Positions 21,446-33,806 of a stretch of 64,000 bases of DNA are shown piece after piece. The translations under genes and the position numbers were made by a program. The DNA comes from Paramyrothecium sp. XJ0827 (Eukaryota > Ascomycota > Sordariomycetes > Hypocreales > Stachybotryaceae). Positions within the stretch are counted from its first letter, which is position 1; each line of letters begins with the position of its first letter. The stretch spans positions 2,852,001 to 2,916,000 of the forward strand of contig JAJFPB010000004.1 of NCBI GenBank assembly GCA_020881915.1. Direction: 5' to 3'. Under the pieces are notes generated by a model. The model did not search any database and was not told the DNA's origin. It saw only the letters and a program-made list of their open reading frames with translations.

Positions 21446-24400
21446 ATGGCTCTTGTTTACCCTTCTTGTTCGCCATCCAGCTCTATTCATAGCTCCCAAC
21501 GACCAGGTTTGACTCCCTCCCGCGTACTGGCCCAGTCTTCATCTTCCCTCAGAAGCATCACACCGGTGCAGTTCGAAACGACATTGCCTCCTGATTTGGA
21601 TACATTCGTTATCGACGGCATCAATGGCCTCGATGGGATAGACAGCTCAAGTACGTCGGGACTCGCCTCCAATGATGATTTGGTCGACCCAAGTTCTATC
21701 ATCGCCGGCACGGCTCCGCCATCCTCGAATCGATCCGATACAACCCCTTCCAAAACTAGAAACCTCCCAATCCTTGGTACAAAGCGACCATTTCAAAAAT
21801 GGATAAGATCCCTCCATCGGCGGGCCCAGCGACGCAGTCCCTTGCCGAGATATGCCAGCCCCGACCTTTGGCAACAGATGTTGGACTCGGAGGAAGAATT
21901 CCAACCACTCCCAACGCAAAGGCATGGTCACAGAGCCTCATCGTCCGGGTCATCGTTTGGTTTCATTTCCGCGGTTCGGAGTGCTAGTGTCAGTCTCTCG
22001 AGCGTCAGCGCCGTGACCAGATCCAGGAGGAATACTATACGATCTCAAGTCATCTCCCGCACAGACCGCAGCAGTCGTGCTTCGATGTCGTGTCCTAGAG
22101 CCTCCGAAGAAAGTGCTCTTGATAGCGAATACCCCTTGTTCGATACAGCCACCATGGAGCGTTCGCTTCAAAGAAGACGGATCTTGGAGGAGCTAATCAG
22201 TACCGAGGAGAGTTATATCGGCGATGTTCGCTTCTTGATAAATGTGAGTTCCTAAATTTTCAAATGGGCTCCGTTTGCCTGATTGTAATTACAGGTGTAC
22301 ATCACCATATTGGCCCCTCTTCCTACTCTGCCAGCAGGCTTGCGGACCTCTATCAACCAGAACCTGACCGAAATTGTCGAGCTTCACGAAGAAATTCTTG
22401 GAGAGCTACATAGGGTTGTGCCACACTCGGAGTATACCCAGGTAGATGGACCATTGCCTGCAGCCGCTTCTACACGATCCCTATACTGTGGCCACCGTCG
22501 CCTTGACAGCCTGGATGCTGTTCCAGAAGACGACGCAGCCACAACATGGTTCCGAGAGACACCTGGGATGATATGCGAGCCGCAGGTTGCTGCAGAAGTG
22601 TCGAAAATCTTCGGCAAGAAGGTTTGGCACGACATAATCTTACACTACTGGGGTACCTCGATTGACAACCGTCTAGATTAATCGGTTCTTCATATATAAG
22701 GAGTATGGAGCAAAGTACGAGATGATGATGAAGGATATTGCACTAGCCCAACGAACCATGCCTGGATGGGACTCGTACCAGAAGGGCCTGGAGATTCTGG
22801 CATCCACGCTTGGCACAGTTCGAAGCAAGGAAGTTGTGTCCAAGAAATCTTTAAGTATTGGTGATTTACTGGTGAAGGTGCGTAAGTTGGCATCTAACCG
22901 CATGTCTTCAGGCTAATCGTTCTTGTTCCAGCCTGTACAGAGAGTCTGCAAATACCCCTTATTATTTGCCGAACTACTCAAGTACACACCCTTCACAGAT
23001 TGTCCCAACTCTCACATGGAAGTGGAGGCAGTACTCATAAGACTACGTGAAGCAACGGGTGAAATCAATCGAGCTACTAACGATACGCGGATGAAGAACA
23101 TATTGGAGAAGACTTGGCTTCTTCAAGATAGACTTGTATTCATGAATCGAGTATGTAACCTCGATACTCGGACTGGACTGGCATGACTGACCAGTAAACA
23201 GAAACTAGACGCAGTTTCCAAGAACCAGATTCGATCCTTTGGTCACGTTCGACTGTGCGGCGTGCTCTACCTTTGTTGGCAAACCAAGAATGGGATTGAC
23301 GGCCAATATCTAATATGTTTGTTGTACCGCGATGTACTTTGCTTTGCTTCAGCCGGCAAAGTAGAGCCCATTTATACGATACTTGCCTGTATTGACCTAC
23401 GTGGCACCAAGGTAGAGGAGGTTGATAACGGACGAGGTAAGAAGCCCCTCCATGCCCACCTTTGACTCGCTCAAAACAGCGTTCTGACCCAGTTACACAA
23501 GGACTTCAATGTCACACTGCGCCATTCTCCTGGAAGCTGGTATTCGAATGCGACCATCAGCTGCATGAAGTGATCATGACTGCTTGCACGCCAAAGGAGG
23601 AGATGGAATGGCGAGCACGGTTGGTCAAACCGACAGAGGAGCCATCCACAAATGATTACCCGATGCTTGGGAGCTTGCACCTCGGAATCAAGAGCCTCGG
23701 AACAGTCTTTGGGAAGCCCGGTAAGCATAACAATAAAAGATCAAAGACATCAGACGACATCCAGGCAGATTTTTAATATCGTATCAGGTACAATCGCACG
23801 CAGACTTTCCATACATCGTGCAACAACAGTGGGACCGAGATCACAATTATGCCAAGTCATTCTGAAGAACACGAGCGCCGTACGGGACACAGCCAATGAC
23901 GGTTCCGCGGCACTGACTATCAACCGCTCGCAGTCTCTCCTGACCACCAACCACCGAGTGGCCATGCTGGCTCCGCCTCGGAGTGAGAGGTCACGGCTGG
24001 AGGCGCTTCTGGCTGACGTGTGGAGCAGGGATGTGTTGCCGTATCCAGGCATGACTACGAGGTCGCGTAGTGAGCACTTGGTTCGGTCGTCTGCCTCGTC
24101 CATGATGCGGAAACTCAGCGTCGCCAGCATTGCTAGTTCTTTTACCCGGCGTTCAGGCAGCATGAGTCAGAAGCAAAGGACTGTAGAACCGCAAGCCGGT
24201 AAAGATGCGTCGAAGCGCTCCAAGAACAATGTGTCTGACGACAACCTGACGAGTGATGGCCGCCATGACACCAACGCAGTCGTGGCAGAAGGCCTCCCTC
24301 GCGCCTCGGAAAATGCATTGAACATACACCGCCCTCTATCTCCGGAAGGCATGGAACTGTCGGAAGTGCTGGGCACGATTCGGTACCGGGACATGGCTAA

Positions 24401-24626
24401 ACATCAAGCAGAGGACAAGGATAGACAGGTCCTGCGCGCCTCGTCTTCCAATAGCTTGCGTTTGAGCCAGTCCTTGAGATCTAATAAGTCTGCCTCATTT
24501 TCGCTGAAGGAGAACCTATGCCGTCAAACAGATAACAAGACGTGCGAGTCATTGTGTCGAGAGTCTAGGGTTGCCGTAACCAGGGACTTGGGGAAAGGCC
24601 ACGGCCTTCGAAGCTTGTTCCGATGA
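21446..24626 (+). CDS. Rho guanine nucleotide exchange factor (DH-PH)
   Basis: This is a probable activator of a Rho-family GTPase in polarity or wall growth. Exons are 21446-22243, 22295-22621, 22677-22877, 22932-23150, 23202-23436, 23493-23720 and 23788-24626, giving 948 residues. The first 240 residues are Ser-rich and disordered. The Dbl-homology domain spans roughly 245-510, from RRRILEELISTEESYIGDVRFLINVY to PVQRVCKYPLLFAELLK, the most conserved DH helix, and NILEKTWLLQDRL. A PH-like region follows at roughly 520-650 (RSFGHVRLCGVLYLCW...FSWKLVFECDHQLHEVIMTACTPKEEMEWRARL). The last 280 residues are Ser/Arg-rich and disordered. There is no CNH domain, so it is not a Rom2-type factor. The second intron uses an unusual GTTTGG donor; without it the frame hits a stop. 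Which GTPase it serves is unknown. Confidence 0.88.
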
Positions 24627-25583
24627 AGTTGGAAGATGATGGAACGCCGAGGTAGCTGAGCGAATAAAGAGTGGACTGTGGGTAGGCTCCATTCAAGATG
24701 TGGAATGTGTCGGGCTGCGGCAAAGCACAGCATGGTACCTTATGTTATATGTAACGTATTGGTAGTATAAGGCATAGTATGGGACGGCATGGCATAATTA
24801 TCTACCTTGCTTTCCCTAGCCGCCATGATCAGGTACATTAAACTGTATTTCTGTCTCTTGATCTGAGCCCTCAACACTTTGGACAGAAACAACATGAGCA
24901 TTTCCGTGCCTGCATAGCCACGGTCGATGATATCACGGTCGCCTAGACTCTCCCTCGGTTCACGATGCATGCCCCTCAGTCGGCCAACGAGCCCAACAGT
25001 CAGCGCTTGCATCGCTTTGCCAACGCAACGCCGGAATTTCGAAGCTTTGATGGGGCCGCGAGCACACGAGCAGGTTCAGTGACGTACATTGAGTGGCTCC
25101 GTTGCCCAATGCAGGAACCAGCCAAGTTGGCATGTGGAGGAGCAGATGATGAGCCAAGTTATGTGGTTAGCAGGAGGTACCTCGCGCCGGCCGCAGTCCA
25201 CTGCGAGGAGTGAGGTACCGGGGGATCCGCAGGTAGTGGGGCGGGCATGTTTCTGGGAGCTGGCAGTGTTGCTCATTTACGAAGCCCTATGACGTAGCTG
25301 TCGGCTGAGCTCCTCCTCCGAAGCTTTCCTTTTAAGCCTTGCAGCTTCATTCTCCCTTTCCTCCTCCTTCTCCTCCTCATCATACAAACTAAAATACCCT
25401 TCAATTGAACCAATCTTCTTTTGCGATTCTACCATTCAACGCTTTTATCCCAGACGAGCCTTGCCTTGTCTGTTCAGAACTTGACGCATCAAGCATCAAC
25501 CAAACGTCACGCGATACCCCGCCCTCCTCCCGGAGAGCTTCTTTCAACCACCTCCAAACCACACACACCAAACTCCCATCACA
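24627..25583. other. intergenic promoter region of the RTC3-like gene
   Basis: These 957 bases lie between the RhoGEF stop and the RTC3-like start. The last 250 bases are pyrimidine-rich (CTCCTCCTTCTCCTCCTC), typical of a strong fungal promoter or leader. GGTACC-type motifs occur near 24734, 25178 and 25215. No gene is visible. Confidence 0.5.
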
Positions 25584-26230
25584 ATGACTCGAGGCGAGGC
25601 TTCCCAGGCCAAGGTTCACTTCAAGGGCCAGAACGACGACTTCCTGGTCTTCGTTGAGGATATCGAGCTGTTCAAGAAGTGGCAGTCGGACAAGAGCATC
25701 CCCCTGGCACACTTCATCTCTAGCTTCAAGATCTTTGTGACCCACAAGTAAGTTGCATCAAATCTTTCTTGGAAGCAATGGAATTCATTTGCCATGCGCT
25801 CTCCTGCGCATCTCGGTCGTCGGTTTCGGGTTCGTGATCGTGAATCACGCTGGCGCGACACGATCCAAACCTATCCTCCTGTCACACTTTGTCATCGTCC
25901 CCGCCGCTGCGCAGACGGATTCCAGACATAGCTTACACACGCAATTACATTACATGTCTGAACATGAATCTAACAATCCAACAGGCAAGGTGCTCAGGGT
26001 CAGTACGACGCGGCCTCCAAAGTGTCGCTGTCGGCCGAGTTCGGCACAGAGAACGAGGACGAGGTCATCAAGAAGATTCTTGAGAGCGGCTCCCTGCAGC
26101 AGGCAGAGGTAAGCGATCTGCCCAAAGACCACTGAACCGAACAAACTGCTAACGATGATTTCTTTTGCAATAGTTCCCTGCTCGCCAGGGTGGCACAAAC
26201 GACTCCAAGGGTCCCCTGATTGCCCACTAA
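25584..26230 (+). CDS. RTC3: SBDS-like small protein, Rtc3 type
   Basis: Exons at 25584-25747, 25985-26108 and 26174-26230 give 114 residues, close to the 111 of yeast Rtc3. The protein consists of the N-terminal domain of the Shwachman-Bodian-Diamond (SBDS/Sdo1) family only: VHFKGQNDDFLVFVEDIELFKKWQSDKSIPLAHFISSFKIFVTHK then KVSLSAEFGTENEDEVIKKILESGSLQQAEFP. Sdo1 itself is about twice as long and acts in 60S maturation. The short form is linked in yeast to RNA metabolism and stress, but its reaction is not known. All three exons join in frame with standard donors (GTAAGT, GTAAGC). The strong CT-rich leader suggests high expression. Family assignment is solid; function is inferred from yeast. 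Confidence 0.92.
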
Positions 26231-28280
26231 GCAAGGGATCAATACGGCGTTTATTTGCGAGCATATTGCGAAGAGCTTCGCGTTGGGAATATGGGCAATT
26301 TGCATTTTATGGCGGTATGAGGCGCTTCGAGGCTGGGATGATGAAGCTGGCCAGCAGTCAGTGCTTCCTAATAGCAGAATAATCATGCAATAAAGACCTT
26401 GGGCCCTCATAAGAGCATCTAGTGTGACGTCTAAGTGTGAATTTATTGTCAATGATGAAAACAGAATCAGTTTCCTGCCCTAGTTGGTAGGACAACCTCA
26501 ACTTTCATGGAGCGACAGCAAATGCCCTTACGTTCTGGTTGAATCACAGCCCCCGACAATAAAGCCCATGGTACGTGCTCTGGCTGCTGCGCTTTTGAGA
26601 GCAACGACATGGTGCAGCTTCAGGACACGCTGCGGTGAGACTGAGCTCCAGTATTCGCCTTGAGTGGCCCCTGCAGCAATAACAGCAAGAAGAAGGCGTC
26701 CAATTCTTACCTCATCAGCATTCGGAGCGTGCTTCACCATACCTATCGCCATGGGAGAGTTTCTTTTTCCATCTTGCATACAAACTTCCAACTAGTGGAG
26801 GCTTTAGGTGGCGGGGAAATTATTCTTGTAGGCTATTTTACCTTTGTTAGTTCTTGGAATGGTGAGAATGAAATGAATGACACCAAGAGAACTCTCACCT
26901 TCCCCCCTCCTCTCGAGCATGTGCGTGTTTCCCCTGCCCAGGGCCGTAATACCTACCTCTTTGCCGAGCCATCTTGGTCTCGTTTCGGCTGAGCAGCAAG
27001 TCCGGTGCCTGCGTAAGCTCGCCGGTTGAGGTTGATGCGAGTAAGTTTGTACCTAGGTAAGGTGCGTGCAGGTGCTCTGTGAGGTGCTAACATGCTATCA
27101 CTCGGTGGTCCGTCCACACAGCGTACATGTATTAGCGCTTGTCTGGTGCCGGCATTGGCGCTGAGGCTTCCTGTTCCGCCCCTCCCCCTCCTACGCTTCT
27201 TTTCCCCCCAAGGTACCTTAGGCAGCGTGCTTTGAGCTACCCCTGTCTTTCTCTGGGGCTTATCCCGTCTCAACTGCCGCCGATCGAACGGTCCCAGCGT
27301 TTCGGCAGACTTCTCTAGCCCCTAGGCCCAGCCCACGTTTCCGGGGCCTTCTGCGTCGAAAGGGGTTGTTTTGGACTGGGTCGGTAGCCCATCTACATGA
27401 GCAAACTCTGGCGGGGCCTCTGCTTCTTTCTTTCTTTTTCTGTTCGCTGATGCGACGAGGTGAGACGGCGAGCACGAGATGGTTTCGGCCTTTCTCTCAC
27501 TTAAGCTTCTTCCCCTGGGCCAACATGGAATTAACAATCACATAGAGCGCCCGTGCCTAGCTTGTTGATCTTGATTATTTTTTTTCTCTTGGTATTATTT
27601 CATGACTACCATGAATCCGACCTAGTTCGTCTGATGTGCAAGGGGCCTATTGCTAGAATCGCCCTTGTATCCTCTACTAACAGAAGTGGTGCGTCCGAGC
27701 TCAATTCTCTTGCATGACGTCCTGTTCAAAGTCGTCGCTAGGGCGCCTTCCGTTGCCGTTCGAGTTTCAGCCCGTTTCTGAACTTTTCAGATTTGTCTCA
27801 ACCCAAACCCAAGTAAATGCAAAGCCCTTCCTCGTACAGGTCCCGTTAGTCCCTTTGCCCGTGGTTGTACATGTTCCCACGCCCTTTGCTACCTTTGACC
27901 CCGAACGCCTTCCTTGCTCCAATGTGTGAGTGTGTGCGCGTGCGCATGTGTGTTGTGTGTTGTGTTTGTTCCGTGGGCGATGCCATGATTTCTAGGTTCT
28001 CGTGTTGACAATGCACCATGGATGTCGCCAGACACGCTCTCATGCGCATGCGGAATAGACAGATGCCGAGTGGAACGCCAATCCTTTGGTGCTGTGTATG
28101 AGTCTGACAATTGCGAGGCTGTAAATCATCTCTTTTGTCTAGTCTGGCTTGCTTATATACACAAGCCCCCTTTGACTTGGGGTAATAAAATCATAAGTCA
28201 TGCCGTATTGCTTCTTGCCGGAACATTGCAAGAGGCGTCAGTTGTTCGTAATGGCATGCTCTACGAGGCGGCTGTGCTCG
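26231..28280. other. intergenic stretch between convergent genes
   Basis: This 2.05 kb gap contains no recognisable gene, though it is long for a gap between 3' ends. It holds a GGTACC motif near 27212, CT-rich runs around 27420-27440, and an alternating GT/GC tract at about 27923-27970. A small or non-coding transcript cannot be excluded. Confidence 0.4.
27923..27970 (+). repeat. alternating GT/GC tract (possible Z-DNA)
   Basis: A run of GTGTGAGTGTGTGCGCGTGC followed by further TG-rich repeats gives a nearly continuous purine-pyrimidine alternation of about 48 bases. Such sequence can adopt the left-handed Z form under supercoiling. It is a low-complexity repeat without coding potential. 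Confidence 0.6.
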
Positions 28281-28844
28281 TTAAGCCTTTGAGCCGCCAC
28301 CGCTTCTGCCGCGCTGAGGCAGGGTCCATGGCGTAGCACAGATAATCTGGAGGGCAAAAAGTCAGCGTCCTGCCTCTCAAGCGACCGTTCACCCAGAGTC
28401 AACTCACCTCGCCTTCACTATAGGCCCAGAAGTAGACAACCATGCCGATAACGTAGTAGATTGCCGGGTTGGTCGCTTGGTACATGAGAGCGGCCGACAG
28501 TGCGGTCAGCGGAAGGATGGCCAAGCGGAACTCGAGAGATCGGTGGATGGACGAGCCGGCAATGAAGCCCAGGGGCCACTCGAGGGCCAGCATCCACAGT
28601 CCGAAGACAAGGTTGATGGTCTGCAGGACAGGAATGGGTCTAACAGCAGGATCTAGGGATCTGGTGAGGAAGTCCCAGAAGATCTTGGGCCAGAAGAAGC
28701 CTTCAACAGCGGCGGCAATTTGGTCTGCGGATACTGTTAGTACCGGGGAGGTGCTCTTTGAGTCGGGGTCTGAAGTCTGGACTTACAGGTTGCCGCGGTC
28801 ATGATGATGAGCCGGGCCCAGTGGTTCTTGATGAGCTTGCCCAT
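28281..28844 (-). CDS. small four-helix membrane protein (DUF7727-like)
   Basis: Exons at 28844-28787, 28724-28408 and 28346-28281 give 146 residues. The sequence is dominated by hydrophobic segments: HWARLIIMTAATYQIAAAVEGFF near the N-terminus, PVLQTINLVFGLWMLALEWPL, FRLAILPLTALSAALMYQA and PAIYYVIGMVVYFWAYSEGE. This suggests four transmembrane helices and a short polar tail (TPWTLPQRGRSGGGSKA). I recognise this as the conserved fungal family catalogued as DUF7727, whose function is unknown. Introns have GTAAGT and GTGAGT donors, and the second ends at CCAG before IICATPW. The leader upstream of 28844 is long and CT-rich on the coding strand. No partner or pathway can be deduced from the neighbours. 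Confidence 0.85.
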
Positions 28845-31800
28845 TTTGACGGTTAAGTGTGTCGTAAAACGTTTCCTCGCTCTTTCTGAATTTCGTTTCC
28901 CGTTTCTTCCGTCCTCGTACTACCGTTCGCTTCCCGTGGGTGCAGGAGAAGCAAGACAGAATGGTGGAGAATGGTATTAGACACGTCGGTTCTGTCAAAG
29001 ATACCGGCGGTTAAGGGGGAGAGTTGAGTAAGAGGGTAACCGGACCTGCCGAGGGTATCGAGCCGCTGAAAGCGAAGGTGGAAATAGAATAAACCAAGAT
29101 GTTATTAAGAAAAGGAAGGGCCGACAGGACTAGGCTGCCGAGAGAGAAACGAAGGCGGGTGGCCGAAGGGATAGGTCAAGAGCCAGCTGACCGAGATGGA
29201 AGCCTGTGAGGAAGAAGAGGGGACGACCGAGTCTATATTGACGATGCGCCGACGGCCTGGTAGGCGGCCCCCCGAAGGGTCGAGGCGAAGATCAGACTAG
29301 GTTCGTGTGTCAGAGAAGGGCTGCTTCTCCAGCTACCGGACAGGGTGTGGTATGAGATGGTTATGGCTCAGACGTTGGATGACGCATGGGACGAAGACTA
29401 GACTAGTTGGCGATGGCGATGGCATCCGAGCGGCATTGACATGTCTTGGGGCCAGGGGTGGAGGAGGAGGACAGAGACGGAAACGGGATGGAGAAGAGGC
29501 TGTATCAGATTGTCCAAGGCCTGGGTTTGATGGCTGACGGCGGGTTTCTCCTTGTCGTGGGTTTTGGTGTTGCTGTGGTTTTGTGTGCGAGCGTGTGTAA
29601 GTGGGCTTGCCGCGAAGGTGAGGCTGGTAGTGTCTGATGAGCGGCCGGGGTGCGCTGGTGGTCGAAGCTTTTGGCACGCACGTACGCCTGAAGGGCAGCA
29701 AAAGACGGGGCGCCGTGAGTCTCAAGTCTCAACTAGCTTTATACCTCCTGGTTGTCGCAGTTTCTGGTTTCGAAAGCAATCGGTCGAGACACGACGTGAT
29801 TGAGAGTGAAGACGACTTGAGGAGAGGAAGAGAGAAGGGGGTCGAGGAGAGGGGCGTGCATCACCGGTGGTCGCAGAAGCAGTTTTAAGGAAAACCCCGA
29901 GATACCTTTTACCGTGCAGCATGGAAGCGCCGGTCCACTGGGAGCGGCCCCATGCCAGGCTATGCCATGCCATGCCCACGGCCATGCCACGGCCGTGGAT
30001 TTCCTTCCCCAGCGATCGCATGCAACCGATAGTCGCACACGTCCTGGTCCCATTTGACGGCCCCGGATCCCTGCACAGCACTCTTTCACTGCAAGTTCTA
30101 GCTAATGAGGTACCCATGCCTGATGCCAACGCCACGCAATGTCGGTCACACACACGTATAAGAAATCTACTAATGGAATTGGGGTGACGGCGCGCGGCGG
30201 CAGCTGCAACATCAAGAGGGCATGGGTGGGAGGACGGACCACACCCACCGGGGGGGAGCGAGTCGGGCTGCCCATTGAGGAACTGGGCTTTGCATTTCTT
30301 CCCCTCGCCTCTCGCAACCACCAAGAGGGCGGACGATGGGTGCTCTTGGCGCTGTACGGGCGGTTCGGCTTAGGTGTGCCAGTGGCTGTCCCTCGCCGTG
30401 ATTGGGTCTTGGTCGGCGGTTAGACGATCAGCCGGAGCCAATCGACAGCCCCTGGCACCCTGTGACCCCCTGGCGCTCCACTGAGCCGTGCTGGACGCTA
30501 CAGGGCCGTACGGTACCTGACTCGCCCACCAAAGTACCGCGTGCTCGCCCGTATCTTTTCGACTCGCCTGTCCCACACTGCCCTTGCGTGACCAGTGCCA
30601 GGACGGAGCAGCACCATTTGACAGCTCGATTTTCCTGCCAATCCCAGCCTCTTCCCCCTCCTCCCCACACCGCACCACCGCTCAAGTGCGATATTCACTA
30701 TCGTACAACAATCATACCGCCAGTGTGAAGCCAAGGCATGAGCGTGATTAAACGGCATGGAACGTGATCTCGAATCGGACCAGTTGTTCCATGGAATCGT
30801 TCAACCAAGAAATCCCCGAAGGAAGAGACCCTCCTCTTTTTCTTCTCCCACCCAACCCCGCTCCCTGGGCAGCACCGACCCCCCTGCTCGACAGCCACCG
30901 AACTGCAGCATCGCATTCAACACAGACACCAGAAAAGGTTGACGAACTACACGAGCCACCACCCCGTTCGTACGGCGGGCGCAGCGCGGCAGGTTGTGTC
31001 ATTCACCGCCTGCTGAAGCGTGCACGAACAACTTCTTCTTCTTCTTCTGTCTTTTCTTACTGTCCTCTGGCATGCCCTTGAGGTCTCCTTGATGGCCCGC
31101 GACTCGGGCCTGACACACAGGCGGCGACACTGTCGTGTCGCAGAGGCCGGTTTTCAGACACGGCTCCGTCTCGGGTGCGGCGTTGCTGAGGCAGGCCACG
31201 TTTGGGGCGTATCAGAATGGCCCGGCCTCTTTCTACACTGCCCGCTATCCGTGCTTACGTGAACCAGAGCCAGCTTCCCCTCCCGCGGTGTGCGTCTTCC
31301 CTTTTGGGTTAGTTTCCGCCACGGAATCACTTAAGCTACCCAGGCTTTGCCCGTTTGCGTCTAGCGTCCAACAGCCCCCACTTTCCCCCTCGTCCACCTC
31401 TTTTGTGGTTCTTGCATCACAGCTTCATGCATTCCATCCCGTTGATTGACTCGATTGCACCCATCGCATGTACTGTAGCATGCCGAACCGCTCATGCTTG
31501 CTGCAAGTGCGGGCTACAGGATATCACTTCTATTTTTACCTCTACAAGTCCAGCTTCACCTGGTCTCTTCTCTCTCCCTCATATGCTCGCTAAGCTTCTT
31601 AACAAGCTCATCCCCGAATCAGTCACCATCTCGTCACCTCTAGCGGCCAAGCTTATTCCATCTCGTCCAGACAAAGTCCGAATCACCAGCCAAGCTGGAA
31701 ACAATCACTCTTATTTCCCTCGTCACCTCGCCCTCCTCGCGTAATCAATGCCTCTGCTCCCCTAGCAGGGTGCCATTGATGGGTACAGTATGCCGTTATT

Positions 31801-33013
31801 TGGTTCCCACCATTGACGGGTTTCTTCAACGATAGAGTAGCATTCCGGGATGTCCTAATCCTGTATTCAGGCTTTCCGGCTTGCCGAGACCTGCAAATAC
31901 TCGTCGACGTAGCAACCCGGGGGCGCTGTGCTCCTTTCACTATTGGCTTGGCTCGGCTTCTGGGCCCCCAATTCCTTTCGCCTCCACGTTCTACTCGATG
32001 CTTACCACCGGAGTCGTTAACGACATCCTTGCCGCAGCCATAAACGCCAGCCTCTTCGGCGGCTCTATGGCGTTTCTGATTGGCTGTTTCTCCATGCATC
32101 AATTAACGACAACAACCAACCACGCAACTGATCACTCGCATCTTCATGCATATTGTTAGATTGTGCATCGGTTACGAGCATTTTGCCTGCGGCCCACGGC
32201 CCAATCCTTGTCACCTCTTGCCTTTCCCGTCTGCATAGCGAGCCGTCCGTGGCCCGCTTGATGGGCCGCTCCCCAAAATCCTGCGCCGTGAGTGCATGCG
32301 CTGCGCGTCTTTCTCCCTCTCCCGACCGCTCTTCAATTATCGACCGCTCTTCAATTGTCCAGGTGACCACAAAATGTGACTCGGTTGTCTGGGGTCGGGC
32401 TTTTGATCCTGGATATGATGCTTGTGGAGGCCATTCCTGCTCCTCAGCCGTGTTCACTTCAGCCTGGCCCTTATCTATCCATGCGCCAGGTTGGTCGGTG
32501 GACGACGGGGATGTGAATATGCATCGGAAGCTGACTTCTTGTCCTGCCCGTATTCTTACAGTGCACCAACTGAGGGAGAGACGCCTTTGCAGGAGACAGA
32601 TGCCATTTGATATTCATTGCATTGGTTGCCATTGTACGAACCACCATGCTTAATAGACCTAAGCTTCATCTCGAACAATTCCCCTGTAGATCGGGACCTG
32701 CAGCAGACCATCACGCGAACTCTGCTCGTGGCAGTGGTCCAGTCCTTCCGGTTGGTCGGTTGCTTATGCTGTTGGTTGTTAGTTCTGTGCATCCCGCAAC
32801 GGGGCTTCTGCAAAACAGGATCCAAAACCACAGCCTCGGGTTCACCACCACATTTTAGTTGTGGATCTTCTTGGATGGAACAACTTTGAGCATTGGGCTA
32901 CAGTACCTGTCCTCTTTCGTCTCGGCCAGCTCATAATCATGCCCATTTCAAAAGTAATATACTCGACGTAGTATCAGCCTTGTCAAACTGTGTTAGGACC
33001 AATTGTACTCTCT
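28845..33013. other. long intergenic stretch
   Basis: This 4.2 kb stretch has no gene I can support. The left part is the promoter and leader of the membrane protein gene. The open frames (up to 200 codons on the minus strand around 29722-30324) have no domain, are Gly/Pro/Arg-rich and overlap other frames of similar length, as expected by chance in GC-rich DNA. A CCATG/GCCATG-rich patch lies around 29951-29995, with GGTACC-type motifs near 30110 and 30512. A spliced, poorly conserved gene or a non-coding RNA could hide here. Confidence 0.4.
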
Positions 33014-33806
33014 TCAGTCAATACGCGCTGGTCCTTCAGTGAAGAATGAAATCACTCGGCTGCCGTCCCTGTCTCCAAGGAAGTCGCATATGATTTGCTG
33101 GCTATCAGGGTCAAAAGCGTTCCGGGCGAGGTCTCCCATATCCGCGCAGACGTCAGTCAGGTAATTGACTTGAGTTCCAGATAGTGGCGGGCCGCGTGCG
33201 CAGTGCGATAGCAGTCGGGAGTTTCGTGCTTGCAAACTCAGCTGTTCTCTGTGGCACTTGGAGTTGGCGATAGTAAGCCTGAGCTTCTCCAGAGTTGGGA
33301 TAAGTTCTGCTGTTGCTGTTATCGGGAGGATAGGCAAGAAGACACTGCTCAGCATCCTGCAGACTCATCATGTTAGTCATAGATTTGGGACAGCAGCAGT
33401 TTCTTAAAGCGCTCACGTACTGTAATTGAAGCCGAGCAAAGGCCGCACCAGGATCGTCGCCCGCGAGCAGCAGCACTATAGCCTGGCGATTCCCACCATC
33501 CAGGAGAGAGAGCCTTTCAATTCTCTCAGCCGTTTGTGGAGCGGCCACCTCGAGCGCCGAGAGTAAGATAAGTCTAAAGGCGTCGGTTTGTTTGTTTTGT
33601 CCTGGCAGTGGAATCGCGATATCGTGAGTGAGGAGTTGGCATTCTAAGGTGTTCGTTAGACGTGTTGCTGCGTACTCTTCGAATCCAGAATGCACGGCAA
33701 ACACACCCTTCCATCCTGAACTTGGCGGTTTGGAGAAACCAGCGACGACTGTGGCCCAAGGACTCCTCTTCCTGAGAGTTGAGCAGAACATGACGACGGT
33801 GTACAC
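33014..33806 (-). CDS. hypothetical protein, two exons
   Basis: Exons at 33806-33421 and 33356-33014, with a 64-base intron (GTACGT...CTGCAG), give 242 residues. I do not recognise the family. The sequence has a globular look without signal peptide. It contains hydrophobic strands (FRLILLSALEVAA, QAIVLLLAGDD, LQMLSSVFLPILP), a helical middle (LIPTLEKLRLTIANSKCHREQL) and a C-terminal part with NYLTDVCADMGDLARNAFD and IICDFLGD. The alternative of reading through without splicing gives a frame of lower quality. Coding support comes from the clean splice, balanced composition and length. The start is the first ATG of the open frame; upstream DNA to the OPA3-like gene is only 446 bases. Function is unknown. 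Confidence 0.65.
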
